Below, piece by piece: positions 34,519-43,891 of a stretch of DNA of 64,000 nucleotides. The stretch is from assembly GCF_900111235.1 (NCBI RefSeq), contig NZ_FOJI01000007.1, positions 1-64,000 of the forward strand, in the 5' to 3' direction. The translations under genes and the position numbers were made by a program. Numbering within the stretch: position 1 is the first letter of the stretch; each line of letters begins with the position of its first letter. This DNA comes from [Clostridium] fimetarium. GTDB taxonomy: Bacteria > Bacillota > Clostridia > Lachnospirales > Lachnospiraceae. The notes under the pieces are model-generated. The model did no database searches. It had not been told where the DNA came from and saw nothing but the letters and a program-made list of their open reading frames with translations.

Positions 34519-35904
34519 ATGAAGAAAATTTTATTATGCAACATTTCAACAATATACACCTTCAATGATGAAGAACAGATATTGCAAAATAGCAGTATAC
34601 TGATTGAAGGACATAAAATATCCAATATAGGAAAAGATATTAAAGTAACGTTAGAAGGTACAGCCGATACAGAAGTCATTGATTGTACTGGATTAGTTGC
34701 GCTACCCGGGTTTGTGAATACCCATCATCATTTATATCAAACATTATTTCGCGGTATAAAAGAGGTACAGGAAAAACCACTGTTTCCTTGGTTAGTGGGC
34801 CTTTATGAGTTTTGGAAAAATATCACGCCGGAGGCCGTATACTATGGTGCAATGGTAGGGTTTGGTGAATTAGTTCGAACTGGTTGTACCTTAACTTCGG
34901 ATCATCACTATGTATTTCCAAACAATCAGCCCTCAACGTTAATTGACGAACAAATTAAAGCAGCAAAGGAGATTGGCATTCGTTTTCATGCAACAAGAGG
35001 GTCTATGTCATTAGGCATAGATCAAGGTGGATTGCCGCCAATGTCTGTGGTTCAAAGTGAGAGTAAGATACTAGAAGACTGTCATAGATTGGTCAGCCAA
35101 TATCATAATATAGATGATTATGCAATGACAAGAATTGCATTTTCACCATGTTCTCCATTTTCAGTGACCAAACATTTGATGATTGAAACCAGAATTTTGG
35201 CTCGAGAATTAAATGTAATGATGCATACGCACCTTGCAGAGACGCTGGATGAAGAGAAATTTTGTATTGAAAAATATGGAAGAAGACCATTTGAACTGAT
35301 GGAAGAGCTAGAATGGGTTGGCAAGGATGTGTGGTTTGCACATGGAATCCATTTAAATGATAGAGAAATTGCCAACTTACAAGGTTCGGGAATCGCTCAC
35401 TGTCCTTCTTCTAATATGAAATTAAATAGTGGAATATGTAGAACAACGGAGATTTATCGTTCTAAAAAGGGAAACCTCAGTATTGCAGTAGATGGTAGTG
35501 CAAGCAATGATGGCTCAAATATGTTAGAAGAAGTAAAACGTGCATATTTGTTGAATCATTTAAAATACGGTGTAGATGGATTAAATGCTTATGAAATTTT
35601 AAAGATTGCTACTCGTGGTGGGGCCGACGTGCTTGGAAGAACTGATACAGGAAGGTTGGCAAAAAATAAGGCTGCGGATATTATCTTATTTGATTTAAAC
35701 AAACTTGAATATGCAGGTTGTCATGATCCACTTGTATCGTTGGTATGTTTGGGGAATTCCAGTTATACTAAAATGACAATGATTGATGGTAAAATAGTTT
35801 CGCAAGATGGAACCCTTTGTACTGTAAATGAAAACCATATTTTTGAAAATGCCAATAGATTAGCTCAAAATATTGTGAGTCAGGAGAGAAAAACCCAAAG
35901 GTAG
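34519..35904 (+). CDS. Amidohydrolase, 8-oxoguanine-deaminase/AtzB-like
   Basis: The 461-residue amidohydrolase of the TrzN/AtzB/guanine-deaminase group has metal ligands H69 and H71 (NTHHHLYQ), H238 (MHTHLAET), H275 (FAHGIH) and D325 (AVDGSASND). DHHYVFP and QGGLPPMSVVQ are characteristic of 8-oxoguanine deaminases and hydroxyatrazine-type enzymes. The likely reaction is hydrolytic deamination of an (oxidised) purine such as 8-oxoguanine to urate, releasing ammonia. AGGAGG precedes the ATG. It is divergent from the GntR regulator, with deaminase and nucleoside-binding genes beyond, which supports a purine substrate. Confidence 0.85.
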   Translation: MKKILLCNISTIYTFNDEEQILQNSSILIEGHKISNIGKDIKVTLEGTADTEVIDCTGLVALPGFVNTHHHLYQTLFRGIKEVQEKPLFPWLVGLYEFWKNITPEAVYYGAMVGFGELVRTGCTLTSDHHYVFPNNQPSTLIDEQIKAAKEIGIRFHATRGSMSLGIDQGGLPPMSVVQSESKILEDCHRLVSQYHNIDDYAMTRIAFSPCSPFSVTKHLMIETRILARELNVMMHTHLAETLDEEKFCIEKYGRRPFELMEELEWVGKDVWFAHGIHLNDREIANLQGSGIAHCPSSNMKLNSGICRTTEIYRSKKGNLSIAVDGSASNDGSNMLEEVKRAYLLNHLKYGVDGLNAYEILKIATRGGADVLGRTDTGRLAKNKAADIILFDLNKLEYAGCHDPLVSLVCLGNSSYTKMTMIDGKIVSQDGTLCTVNENHIFENANRLAQNIVSQERKTQR

Positions 35905-36000
35905 TAAACTTTTTATTTGTAAAATTTGGAAAATATGATAAAATAATATTAGTCTATTGATGAATTTTTTATAAATAAAAAAAGGGAGAACTAAGGGGAA

Positions 36001-36786
36001 ATGGGAGAGAATGTAACAGTTGAACTTAAAAATCTACGGATGAGTTATGGAGCAAAGGAAGTATTAAAGGGGATCAACCTTGAGGTACATAAAGGTGAAA
36101 TTATTGGCTATATCGGCACTAATGGAGCGGGTAAAAGTACAACCATAAAAATTATCTTAGGAATTGTAGAAGGTTATACGGGCGAAGTAAAGGTACTTGG
36201 AAATGATATTTCGAAAGACCCGATTGAATATAAGAGAAAGATTGGATATGTTCCGGAAGTGGCAGATATTTATGATAATCTGACAGCTAGAGAATATCTA
36301 ACCTTTATTGGGGCGCTGTATGGATTATCCTATCAACTGGTAGATGAAAAAGCTTTACGGTTGATGAAGATTTTTGGAATTGATAATGTCTATGATTCCC
36401 GTATTAATTCTTATTCCAAGGGCATGAAACAAAAGATCTTACTGATTGCAAGTATGCTTCATAATCCGGATATTTTGTTTTTGGATGAACCTTTAAGTGG
36501 GTTAGATGCAAACAGCGTGATGATTGTTAAGGAAATCTTATTGAATCTTTCCAGGCAGGGAAAGACGATTTTTTATTCCTCCCATATCATGGATGTGGTA
36601 GAGAGAATCAGTAATCGGATTATCTTGATTAATAATGGACAGATTGCTGCTGACGGCAGTTTTGAAGAACTGAAAGATAGATCTAGCGAAGGCTCTTTAG
36701 AGCAAATTTTTAATCAAATCACTGGTTTTGACGAATATGAGACGCTGGCGGGGGAATTCGTTTCTATTATCGAGGAGGCTATATGA
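36001..36786 (+). CDS. ABC exporter ATP-binding protein
   Basis: This 261-residue ATPase has Walker A GTNGAGKSTT, Q-loop region YVPEVADIYDN (with E in place of the usual Q), signature YSKGMKQKILLIA and Walker B ILFLDEPLSG, with the switch histidine in FYSSHIMD. It is similar to ATPases of ABC-2 type exporters. The stop overlaps the permease start by 4 nt. An upstream GGGGA close to the ATG is the ribosome site. Confidence 0.87.
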   Translation: MGENVTVELKNLRMSYGAKEVLKGINLEVHKGEIIGYIGTNGAGKSTTIKIILGIVEGYTGEVKVLGNDISKDPIEYKRKIGYVPEVADIYDNLTAREYLTFIGALYGLSYQLVDEKALRLMKIFGIDNVYDSRINSYSKGMKQKILLIASMLHNPDILFLDEPLSGLDANSVMIVKEILLNLSRQGKTIFYSSHIMDVVERISNRIILINNGQIAADGSFEELKDRSSEGSLEQIFNQITGFDEYETLAGEFVSIIEEAI

Positions 36787-38417
36787 AATTTAAAAGTTTA
36801 GCTCTGTTAGACAGAATTAGCCCCCTTTTTAAAAAAATGGGAATTGATTATGAAACGATGAGAATTATATTATATATTAAGTTGCTTATGGATGGCAGAA
36901 GAGTTCCGACTGTATTTGGTTCTGGAAAGAATCAGTCTGATTCTATGAATAAAAATCAATTTTTAAGGTCACTTTGGATGTATTTGATTATGGGCGTGAT
37001 TTTGATTCCATTTATCATTATGAAAAATAATTATTTATTTCAAATGGGTATGGTTTTTGGAATTGTAATATTTTTGGTAATCACTTCCTTGATTTCAGAT
37101 TTTTCTTCTGTATTGTTGGATATTCGTGACAGAAATATTATCGGTGTTCGGCCGGTTGACCGAAAAACGTTAAGTATGGCAAAAACACTTCACATATTAA
37201 TATATATGATTTGTCTTACTGGAGCATTGTGTGGACCGGCATTGCTTATATCTGTTGTGGTACAGGGACCAGTGTTTTTCCTTTTGTTTTTGGTTTCCCT
37301 GATATTCATTGATATCATCAGTATTATTTTTACTACTTTTGTATATTTTTTTATTTTGAAATATTTTGATGGTGAGAAATTAAAGGATATTATAAATTAT
37401 ATCCAGATTGTGTTAGCAATGGTTGTAATGGTTAGTTATCAGTTAATCGGAAGGATGTTTAGTGTGATTGACATTCGTATTGAATTTGTTCCAAGCTGGT
37501 GGCAGTATTTGGTGATTCCTATTTGGTTTGCAGCACCTTTTCAAATACTTCAAAAGGCAGAGATGAATTTTTATTTAGTTACCTATACTGCAATGGCAGT
37601 AGTAATACCGCTTATTTCTATTTATATATATATCAAAAAAATCCCAATGTTTGAGAAATATCTTCTTAAGATGGGAAACAATTCTATAAAAAGAAAAGAG
37701 AGGAAGAAACAATCTGAAGGGGTATTGCTTAGACTTTTCTGCAGAAGTCGTGAGGAAAGAATATTTTTTCGCTTTGCAAAGGATATGATGAATAATGAAA
37801 GACAATTTAAATTAAAGGTATATCCATCCTTGGGATTTTCTTTGATTTTTCCTTTTATTTTTATTATTCAAAGAGCTGCTGAGTCCGGTCTTCACGAGCT
37901 AGCCAAGGGACGGACCTATTTATTCATTTACTTTTGTGGCATGATGCTTCCAACATTGATTATGCTAATGGGGTGTTCTGAGAATTATAAGGCGGCATGG
38001 ATTTATAAGGTACTGCCAATCAAGGATTTCAAGCAGGTCTTTCATGGAACTATGAAGGCATTTATGGTCAGACTATTTGTTCCGCTATATGTGCTGGAGG
38101 CAATCATTTTTATCTTGATTTTTGGTGTGCGGATTATTCCTGATATTCTTGTGGTTTTTGTGGCATCAAGCATATACAGTATTTTATGCTTCATATTTAT
38201 GGAGAAATCTTTACCTTTTTCAAAACAATTTGATTCAATACAGCAGAGTAATGTGGGGGTGTCAATGCTTTTACTTCTAGTACTTAGCATCATGGCCGGA
38301 GTTCATTTTGCAATTACATACATTCACTTTGGAGTTTTGATTTATCTGGCTGTATTGTTGATTATCTTTATAATATTATGGGAAAATGCGTTTCATTTTT
38401 CAAGACGACACGTATGA
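36783..38417 (+). CDS. Large ABC exporter permease
   Basis: This 544-residue membrane protein has about twelve helices, roughly two ABC-2-like halves, and a charged cytoplasmic loop in the middle (about 295-345, with KRKERKKQSEG). AGGAGG precedes the ATG, which overlaps the ATPase stop. The pair forms a two-gene exporter; the substrate is unknown. Similar ATPase/12-helix pairs in Firmicutes are annotated only as hypothetical. Confidence 0.75.
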   Translation: MKFKSLALLDRISPLFKKMGIDYETMRIILYIKLLMDGRRVPTVFGSGKNQSDSMNKNQFLRSLWMYLIMGVILIPFIIMKNNYLFQMGMVFGIVIFLVITSLISDFSSVLLDIRDRNIIGVRPVDRKTLSMAKTLHILIYMICLTGALCGPALLISVVVQGPVFFLLFLVSLIFIDIISIIFTTFVYFFILKYFDGEKLKDIINYIQIVLAMVVMVSYQLIGRMFSVIDIRIEFVPSWWQYLVIPIWFAAPFQILQKAEMNFYLVTYTAMAVVIPLISIYIYIKKIPMFEKYLLKMGNNSIKRKERKKQSEGVLLRLFCRSREERIFFRFAKDMMNNERQFKLKVYPSLGFSLIFPFIFIIQRAAESGLHELAKGRTYLFIYFCGMMLPTLIMLMGCSENYKAAWIYKVLPIKDFKQVFHGTMKAFMVRLFVPLYVLEAIIFILIFGVRIIPDILVVFVASSIYSILCFIFMEKSLPFSKQFDSIQQSNVGVSMLLLLVLSIMAGVHFAITYIHFGVLIYLAVLLIIFIILWENAFHFSRRHV

Positions 38418-38550
38418 TTTATAAGAAGGCTTATTCCTATCAGCTGGATGAAAGTTGGAATTTTAGCTATTTAGAGTGAAATTTAAAAGTATATATTGTA
38501 TACAGATGGGATAATCTGTTTTATATGATAGAAAAGAGGATGACAAAATT

Positions 38551-39069
38551 ATGAACTCAAAACATAAAATCTTGGTAATAGTACTTTTGCTTTTTTTAAT
38601 ACTTGGAATTGCTTTTTATTTTATTATTAAAATGCCGAGAGTCCAAAGCTATTTTTTTAATGGCAATCGTACAACAATTAATGTAAAAATATTTATTGAT
38701 GATAAAGAATTATCTCTTGATAATTTAATCGCAAGCTGTATTTTTGAAAAAAAAGATTGTGAGGTAAATTCCAAAAATGGAACGTTTACTACGGCTGGTG
38801 GAAATTATGGGATGTACAAATTTACTATAACAATTCCCCAAGAACGATTAAATGAATATGGAAAGGATATCTTACTAAACCTTAATTATTTGAATGCAAA
38901 TGATTGGTACATATCTAATAGTGATTGTGTGATTTATCTTAAAACTGATAATGATATTCTTTCAGGTAAAACAGAAGTAAATGTTAAATACAATGATCAC
39001 ACATCGCAAAACTATAAAAATGATATCAAATCATTAGAGAATGTGATTAATATTAATTGGGGAATATAA
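38551..39069 (+). CDS. Membrane-anchored extracellular hypothetical protein
   Basis: The 172-residue protein starts with a basic segment and one helix (about 6-27). A beta-rich extracellular domain with FIDDKELSLDNLIASCIF and NLNYLNANDWYISNSD segments follows. Two cysteines (CIFEKKDC) could form a disulfide. I recognise no family. GAGGA precedes the ATG. It lies alone 130 bp after the exporter permease and may be unrelated to it. Confidence 0.55.
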   Translation: MNSKHKILVIVLLLFLILGIAFYFIIKMPRVQSYFFNGNRTTINVKIFIDDKELSLDNLIASCIFEKKDCEVNSKNGTFTTAGGNYGMYKFTITIPQERLNEYGKDILLNLNYLNANDWYISNSDCVIYLKTDNDILSGKTEVNVKYNDHTSQNYKNDIKSLENVININWGI

Positions 39070-39240
39070 TAATATTACTATTTATTAGCATTGGTATCAA
39101 ATGTTTTTCTTGCCTTATGGCTACTTACAGAGCACGAGAACCTACTGTTTTATGGTGAGAAACTAATGATATTATTGAAAGGCGTGTAAAGAAAGTAGTC
39201 AATGATACAATAACAAATTTAAATATGTGGTGGTGATGTA

Positions 39241-39594
39241 ATGGATTCGAGTACAGAATATTTAAACAATAATCAATATAAATTAAAGCGTTTGTTGATA
39301 AGATTGTTAATTGTGTTGTTTACAGTGTCTATTTCTGTTGCCATTATTCCAAGCGGTATATTGATTTTGCAAGGATTTTTTGGTGAAGTTAAGATTGCTG
39401 TAGTTGAGGAAAGAGAGACAGCCCAAGAACAACAAGATATACAGCGAACTATTAATTTAAAAGAGAATATACGAATCTTTAATATTTGGCTGTTAATTAT
39501 TATAACAATATTGTTGTTGCGTTTTATTATACATTCGTCAAAAGCACCACCACATCAAACATTAGTATCAATAAGGGTGCGTATGGATGATTAA
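39241..39594 (+). CDS. Hypothetical two-helix membrane protein
   Basis: This 117-residue protein has two membrane helices (about 20-45 and 80-100) separated by a charged loop (ERETAQEQQDIQRT) and a short tail. No family is recognised. The ribosome site (GTGGTGATG) is weak. The 170 bp before it hold only short, stop-interrupted frames. Confidence 0.45.
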   Translation: MDSSTEYLNNNQYKLKRLLIRLLIVLFTVSISVAIIPSGILILQGFFGEVKIAVVEERETAQEQQDIQRTINLKENIRIFNIWLLIIITILLLRFIIHSSKAPPHQTLVSIRVRMDD

Positions 39595-39632
39595 ATCGTT
39601 TCTGTAATATCTATTGCAGAAAGGAGATTAAA

Positions 39633-40007
39633 ATGTTTGAGCAAGACTATATTATACGAATGATAAAAGAAATGGTTAGGGTAATACTAAAGCTACTTTT
39701 TAATATTGATGCGGACTCACAAACTGCTAAGCTATTTGAAAATGAGCAGAAACAAAATCTGTTTAATAAATTGAAAAATAGGATTGATGAAGGGGATATT
39801 AATAATTCAGAAAATGAACTTTATTCTATCATTGAAAATAGGGAAAAGGAAGATTTGGAAATAGCCATATTGTTTTATTCATATTTAAATGATATGGATG
39901 AAGATTTCCTTTTAGAGCATGATTTTAGCAGAGAAGAAGTAAAATCAGGATTGCAAGCTATATTATCAAAATATGGTTTTAAAGGAATAACAGATATATT
40001 TTTGTGA
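39633..40007 (+). CDS. DUF6483-like small protein
   Basis: The 124-residue mostly helical soluble protein begins MFEQDYIIRMIKEMVRVILK, the usual opening of the DUF6483 proteins of Lachnospiraceae as I recall them. The rest is acidic and helical, with a DEDFLLEHDFSREEV segment. The family has no known function. AAAGGAG lies 6 nt before the ATG. A terminator follows, so it may be co-transcribed with the two-helix protein 38 bp upstream. Confidence 0.6.
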   Translation: MFEQDYIIRMIKEMVRVILKLLFNIDADSQTAKLFENEQKQNLFNKLKNRIDEGDINNSENELYSIIENREKEDLEIAILFYSYLNDMDEDFLLEHDFSREEVKSGLQAILSKYGFKGITDIFL

Positions 40008-40051
40008 AATTGGATTTATATGGTTAGGATTTTGCAAATAATAAAGAGGAT

Positions 40052-40091
40052 GATATTCTGGCGAAAATAGTCGCCGAATATCTCCTTTTTT
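40052..40091 (+). terminator. Terminator after the DUF6483-like gene
   Basis: GATATTCTGGCGA and TCGCCGAATATC pair with a one-base bulge and 6-nt loop, followed by CTCCTTTTTT. Confidence 0.75.
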
Positions 40092-40094
40092 GCG

Positions 40095-40147
40095 TTGTAT
40101 TTAGCTAGAAGAAATGTTATACTAAAAATGTAAAAGAACAAGTGTTC
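40095..40147 (+). promoter_or_regulatory. SOS promoter with LexA box for the Y-family polymerase
   Basis: TTGTAT (40095-40100), 17 nt and TATACT (40118-40123) are followed by GAACAAGTGTTC (40136-40147), a perfect GAAC-N4-GTTC LexA/DinR core lying just past the expected transcription start. The message would have an unusually long leader of about 300 nt; 40150-40432 holds no gene I can support, only a 22-codon frame without a ribosome site. Confidence 0.8.
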
Positions 40148-40432
40148 TTATTTTTGCATAAAAGTAATAATCCTTCATCAACAACCTTCATCAATAATAA
40201 AAAATCAGATATGAATGAGCGTTATAATAGTATTTCTAGAATTATGGGAATAACTATATATATAGAAGATATAATTTAGCACCGGCGCAGAACTTACAAA
40301 TATTCTAATGCATTCATAGTGTTAAGTATTAGGCGTAATCCAAGAATTCCAATTGATATGAGAAAGAATTGTAATAAATATAAAACAATTTATATATAAT
40401 CAATTTATTAAAAAAATATAGGAGGCAAACGA

Positions 40433-41962
40433 ATGGAACAGGAAAATCATATATATATCGCGATTGATCTCAAATCTTTCTATGCCTCTGTTGAATGTGT
40501 GGAGCGTGGGCTTGACCCATTAACCACTAATCTTGTAGTTGCAGATGCGAGTCGAACAGAAAAAACAATATGTCTTGCAGTAACTCCTTCATTAAAATCT
40601 TTCGGGATTCCAGGAAGAGCGAGGCTATTTGAGGTTGTGCAGAAAGTGAAAGAAGTAAATGCAACTAGGAGGAGCAAAGCACCTAATTATTCATTTACAG
40701 GTTCTTCTTTCGATGAGACTGAATTAAAAGGATCACCTGAATTGTCTCTAGATTATATTACAGCGCCGCCTAGAATGGCAGCCTATATGGAGTGCAGTAC
40801 ACGCATTTATAATATATATTTGAAGTACGTTGCACCAGAGGATATTCACGTCTATTCCATAGATGAGGTATTTATGGATGTGACTCATTATCTGCAGACA
40901 GCGAATCTTTCAGCCAGAGAACTGGCAATGAAGATGATACATGAGGTCCTTCAAACGATTGGAATTACTGCAACAGCCGGGATCGGTACAAACCTTTATC
41001 TTTGTAAAATAGCAATGGATATAGTAGCGAAACACATACCGGCAGACAAAGATGGAGTGCGAATTGCAGAACTAGACGAGATGGCATATAGACAAATTCT
41101 TTGGGCCCATAAACCTCTGACGGATTTCTGGCGTGTTGGAAGAGGGTATTCCAAGAAACTAGAAGAGAATGGGTTGTTTACAATGGGTGATGTGGCAAGG
41201 TGTTCCATTGGAAAGAAGAATGAGTATTATAATGAAGATTTACTATACAAGTTATTTGGAATAAATGCAGAACTTTTAATTGACCATGCGTGGGGCTGGG
41301 AACCCTGCACAATTGCAGAGGTAAAGACATATAAACCAACTACAAACAGTACTGGCTCGGGACAGGTTCTACAGTGTCCATATAATTATGAAAAAGCAAG
41401 ACTGATTGTACGTGAAATGACAGATCTTCTAGTACTTGATCTGGTTAATAAAGGTCTTGTGACTGATCAAATGGTTCTAACAGTAGGCTATGATATTGAA
41501 AATCTAAGTAATTCAGAGTTAAGAAGAAAATACCATGGACCAATAACGACAGATCACTATGGACGTCAGGTTCCAAAACATGCACATGGAACAGCAAATA
41601 TTAGTCGTCAGACATCCTCAACAAAGCTAATTATTGATGCTGTTATGGATTTATATTCCCGGATTGTGGATAAGAACTTATTGGTTAGGCGAATAAACAT
41701 TACAGCAAATCATGTGGTGGGTGAAAACACTGTAGCAAAAGACAAACCTTATGAACAGCTTGATTTATTTACAGATTATGAATCCAAGCAAAAGGAAAAA
41801 GAAGAAGAAGATGCTCAATTGCTACGGGAAAAGAAGATGCAACTTGCTATCCTTGATATAAAGAAAAAATATGGAAAAAATGCCATACTAAAAGGTACGA
41901 ACCTGGAAGAAGGAGCCATGACAATGGAAAGAAACAATCAAATCGGAGGTCATAAGGCATAA
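40433..41962 (+). CDS. Y-family DNA polymerase (UmuC/DinB-like), SOS-induced
   Basis: This 509-residue translesion polymerase has catalytic acidic motifs IAIDLKSFYASVE near residue 10 and YSIDEVFMDVT near 140. Helix-hairpin-helix and little-finger domains occupy about 200-420, followed by a charged C-terminal tail longer than in DinB. It copies damaged DNA at the cost of mutations. A LexA box overlaps its promoter. AGGAGG precedes the ATG. A YolD-like gene follows, as in many Firmicutes where YolD and UvrX/YqjW form a functional pair. The last codons run into the first unit of a minisatellite. Confidence 0.92.
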   Translation: MEQENHIYIAIDLKSFYASVECVERGLDPLTTNLVVADASRTEKTICLAVTPSLKSFGIPGRARLFEVVQKVKEVNATRRSKAPNYSFTGSSFDETELKGSPELSLDYITAPPRMAAYMECSTRIYNIYLKYVAPEDIHVYSIDEVFMDVTHYLQTANLSARELAMKMIHEVLQTIGITATAGIGTNLYLCKIAMDIVAKHIPADKDGVRIAELDEMAYRQILWAHKPLTDFWRVGRGYSKKLEENGLFTMGDVARCSIGKKNEYYNEDLLYKLFGINAELLIDHAWGWEPCTIAEVKTYKPTTNSTGSGQVLQCPYNYEKARLIVREMTDLLVLDLVNKGLVTDQMVLTVGYDIENLSNSELRRKYHGPITTDHYGRQVPKHAHGTANISRQTSSTKLIIDAVMDLYSRIVDKNLLVRRINITANHVVGENTVAKDKPYEQLDLFTDYESKQKEKEEEDAQLLREKKMQLAILDIKKKYGKNAILKGTNLEEGAMTMERNNQIGGHKA

Positions 41963-42033
41963 GGAATAAGGCATAAGGAATAAGGCATAAGGAATAAGGC
42001 ATAAGGAATAAGGCATAAGGAATAAGGCATAAG
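41956..42033 (+). repeat. 14-bp minisatellite between polymerase and yolD-like genes
   Basis: GGCATAAGGAATAA is repeated five times without error (41956-42025), followed by one partial unit and diverged CATAAG repeats to about 42045. The polymerase stop codon (41960-41962) is in the first unit, so changes in copy number would not alter the protein. Each unit brings TAA stops and an AAGG, so copy number changes the distance to the yolD-like gene. Confidence 0.9.
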
Positions 42034-42089
42034 TCATAAGCCATAAATAATAAATGGTACACTTATAAATATGCGAAAGGGGACAGGAA

Positions 42090-42548
42090 ATGAAAGAAGA
42101 TAATAAAGATAAGCATCAATACGACGATATCATCAACTTACAGCATCATGTCTCTGGTAGTCGTGAGCATATGTCTGTGCTTGACCGTGCTGCACAGTTT
42201 GCTCCATTTGCAGCGGTGGTAGGTTATGATGGAGCAATCAAAGAGACTGCAAGACTGACAGATCATAGGATAGAACTGGATGAGGCTGAAAAAACTATAT
42301 TAGATGAAAAACTAAGAATTGTACAGGAACAGTTAGGCAGAAAGCAGGAGATAGAATTTGTATTCTTTCGACCAGATGCAATGAAAACAGGTGGGGCTTA
42401 TATCTGCGTGAGGGGAACTGTAAAGAAAATTGATGGATACGAACGTGTTGTGATTATGCAGGATGGAACAAGGATTCCGATAGATGAGATTGTGGATATC
42501 ACAGGAGAAATGATTCAAACTGTGGATGATTTCTTTGAGTTAGAATAG
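42090..42548 (+). CDS. YolD-like protein, partner of the Y-family polymerase
   Basis: This 152-residue protein contains SVLDRAAQFAPFAAVVGYDG, the signature of the Lachnospiraceae YolD-like family. YolD proteins accompany translesion polymerases in Firmicutes and are thought to act like UmuD as cofactors; that is known for Bacillus, inferred here. The C-terminal half (GTVKKIDGYERVVIMQDGTR) forms a beta domain. AAGGGGACAGG precedes the ATG. It is probably co-transcribed with the polymerase across the minisatellite. Confidence 0.82.
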   Translation: MKEDNKDKHQYDDIINLQHHVSGSREHMSVLDRAAQFAPFAAVVGYDGAIKETARLTDHRIELDEAEKTILDEKLRIVQEQLGRKQEIEFVFFRPDAMKTGGAYICVRGTVKKIDGYERVVIMQDGTRIPIDEIVDITGEMIQTVDDFFELE

Positions 42549-42617
42549 AGAAAACAAAGCCCTTAGTATACCGTTAGATAAAATTTCATTAAATTAGATA
42601 ATATAAAAGGAATATAG

Positions 42618-42642
42618 GCATCTCTTCGGAGGTGCTTTTTTT
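42618..42642 (+). terminator. Terminator of the SOS operon
   Basis: GCATCTC-TTCG-GAGGTGC followed by seven T. UUCG loops are especially stable. Confidence 0.85.
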
Positions 42643-42690
42643 CATGGCATCAAGGAGATCCCGATATGGATTCTAATGATTATTAATAGA

Positions 42691-42727
42691 AATGTCATTG
42701 TGGGATTAACTGCCACAGTGGCATTTT
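42691..42727 (+). terminator. Second hairpin with T-run
   Basis: AATGTCATTGTGG and CCACAGTGGCATT pair (two G-T pairs) with a 9-nt loop, followed by TTATGTTTT. No gene lies between it and the terminator at 42618; the 374-bp gap to 42922 holds no other signal I can name. Confidence 0.5.
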
Positions 42728-42922
42728 ATGTTTTGCGGTAATCATTCTTAAGAAAATCGTAAGATTTAATATAGGATATCTTAAAATATGAAAAACTGTA
42801 ATTGATATAATTAAGCGTATCAATGCAGATGATTTTATAATCAAAACTTCGATCGTTTAATTATTAATCATTTGACGATGTTGACACAAAGAATATGGTA
42901 TGAATTTAGAAAGCGGGGAAAA

Positions 42923-43891
42923 ATGAGAATTAAAAAGATTAGTAGAAAATTGAAAATAGCTATAGTGAGTATACTCGTAGCGATCGCAATTGGAATAACT
43001 GTTTTCACATGTTTAGTAAAGAAACCAGAAACAGGAGTAAAGACATTAACTGTTTATTATGTCAAGAATACAGCATATTTTGAAGAAGCGTTAACATTTT
43101 ATAAGCAGTTAAATACAAAAATTGTACTTAATATGGTGGCTTTCGAAAAAGAAGAAGAACTTTCTGAAAAACTGGCCACAGATATGGCAACAGGTACAGG
43201 ACCGGATGTAATTCTTTTTTCCGATTCTACGACACTTGATGTGTATAAATCATGTAAAGGCGATAATTTTGCTGACCTTTCTTCTTATTTTTCGAAGGAT
43301 GAAACTTATACAGATGATAAGTATTTTAAAAATGTAATTGAAAATATCAAGACAGATGGTAAACAATACATAGTTCCATTTACATTTAAATTCACCGCTT
43401 ATGGAATGAAAAAGAGTGTCGCAGACAAATTGCAAATTAAAAATCTTGATTCCCCTATGACTTATAAGGACTTTATGAACAATGTTCTATCTTATCAGAA
43501 GAAACTACATTTCAAGTGTTTTGAAAGAGTTTGTAGACCAACATATAAAAGCTGGTGAAAGTTCAAATGCAACTGTTACCGGTTTCGCAAGAACTGGTCT
43601 GGATTCTTCCTATTTTTATAATGGTCCAGTTCCGGTGTTTTTCCCAATTTTAAGTTCAATGCTAGACTCTAATTATAATGACTCACTCATATTTACAGGC
43701 GTTCCAAGTACTGGTGAGGCAAAAGGGTATAATGCATCGATCAAGACGTTTGGAGTAGCAAATAATGCTAGTAAATCTAAAAAAGAAAATTATCAACTTT
43801 TAAAATATATGATGGATTATAATTATAAACTTGATTTCTGGGCAGAGTTTGGAATGTCTGTAAACAAGAAAGGGTTTGATGATATTTTGCA
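42923..43891 (+). pseudogene. Extracellular solute-binding protein, broken
   Basis: The ATG at 42923 follows GCGGGGA and opens a membrane-anchor segment (about 10-32) and the N-terminal lobe of a family 1 solute-binding protein (LTVYYVKNTAYFEEALTFY, GTGPDVILFSDS, TYKDFMNNVLSY). Near 43500 the frame shifts. The continuing frame gives the C-terminal lobe (GVPSTGEAKGYNAS, ENYQLLKYMMD). About 100 residues of the middle are missing. At 43891 it runs directly into a kinase fragment. The binding protein cannot be made whole. Confidence 0.75.

Noticed and set aside
39070-39240. Short frame with YRAREPTVLW followed by stops
   Set aside because: Interrupted and without a recognisable family; could be a remnant but cannot be supported.
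41847-42062. 71-codon minus-strand frame with repeating MPYSLCLIPYALFL-like residues
   Set aside because: It is generated by the 14-bp minisatellite and has no start signals.
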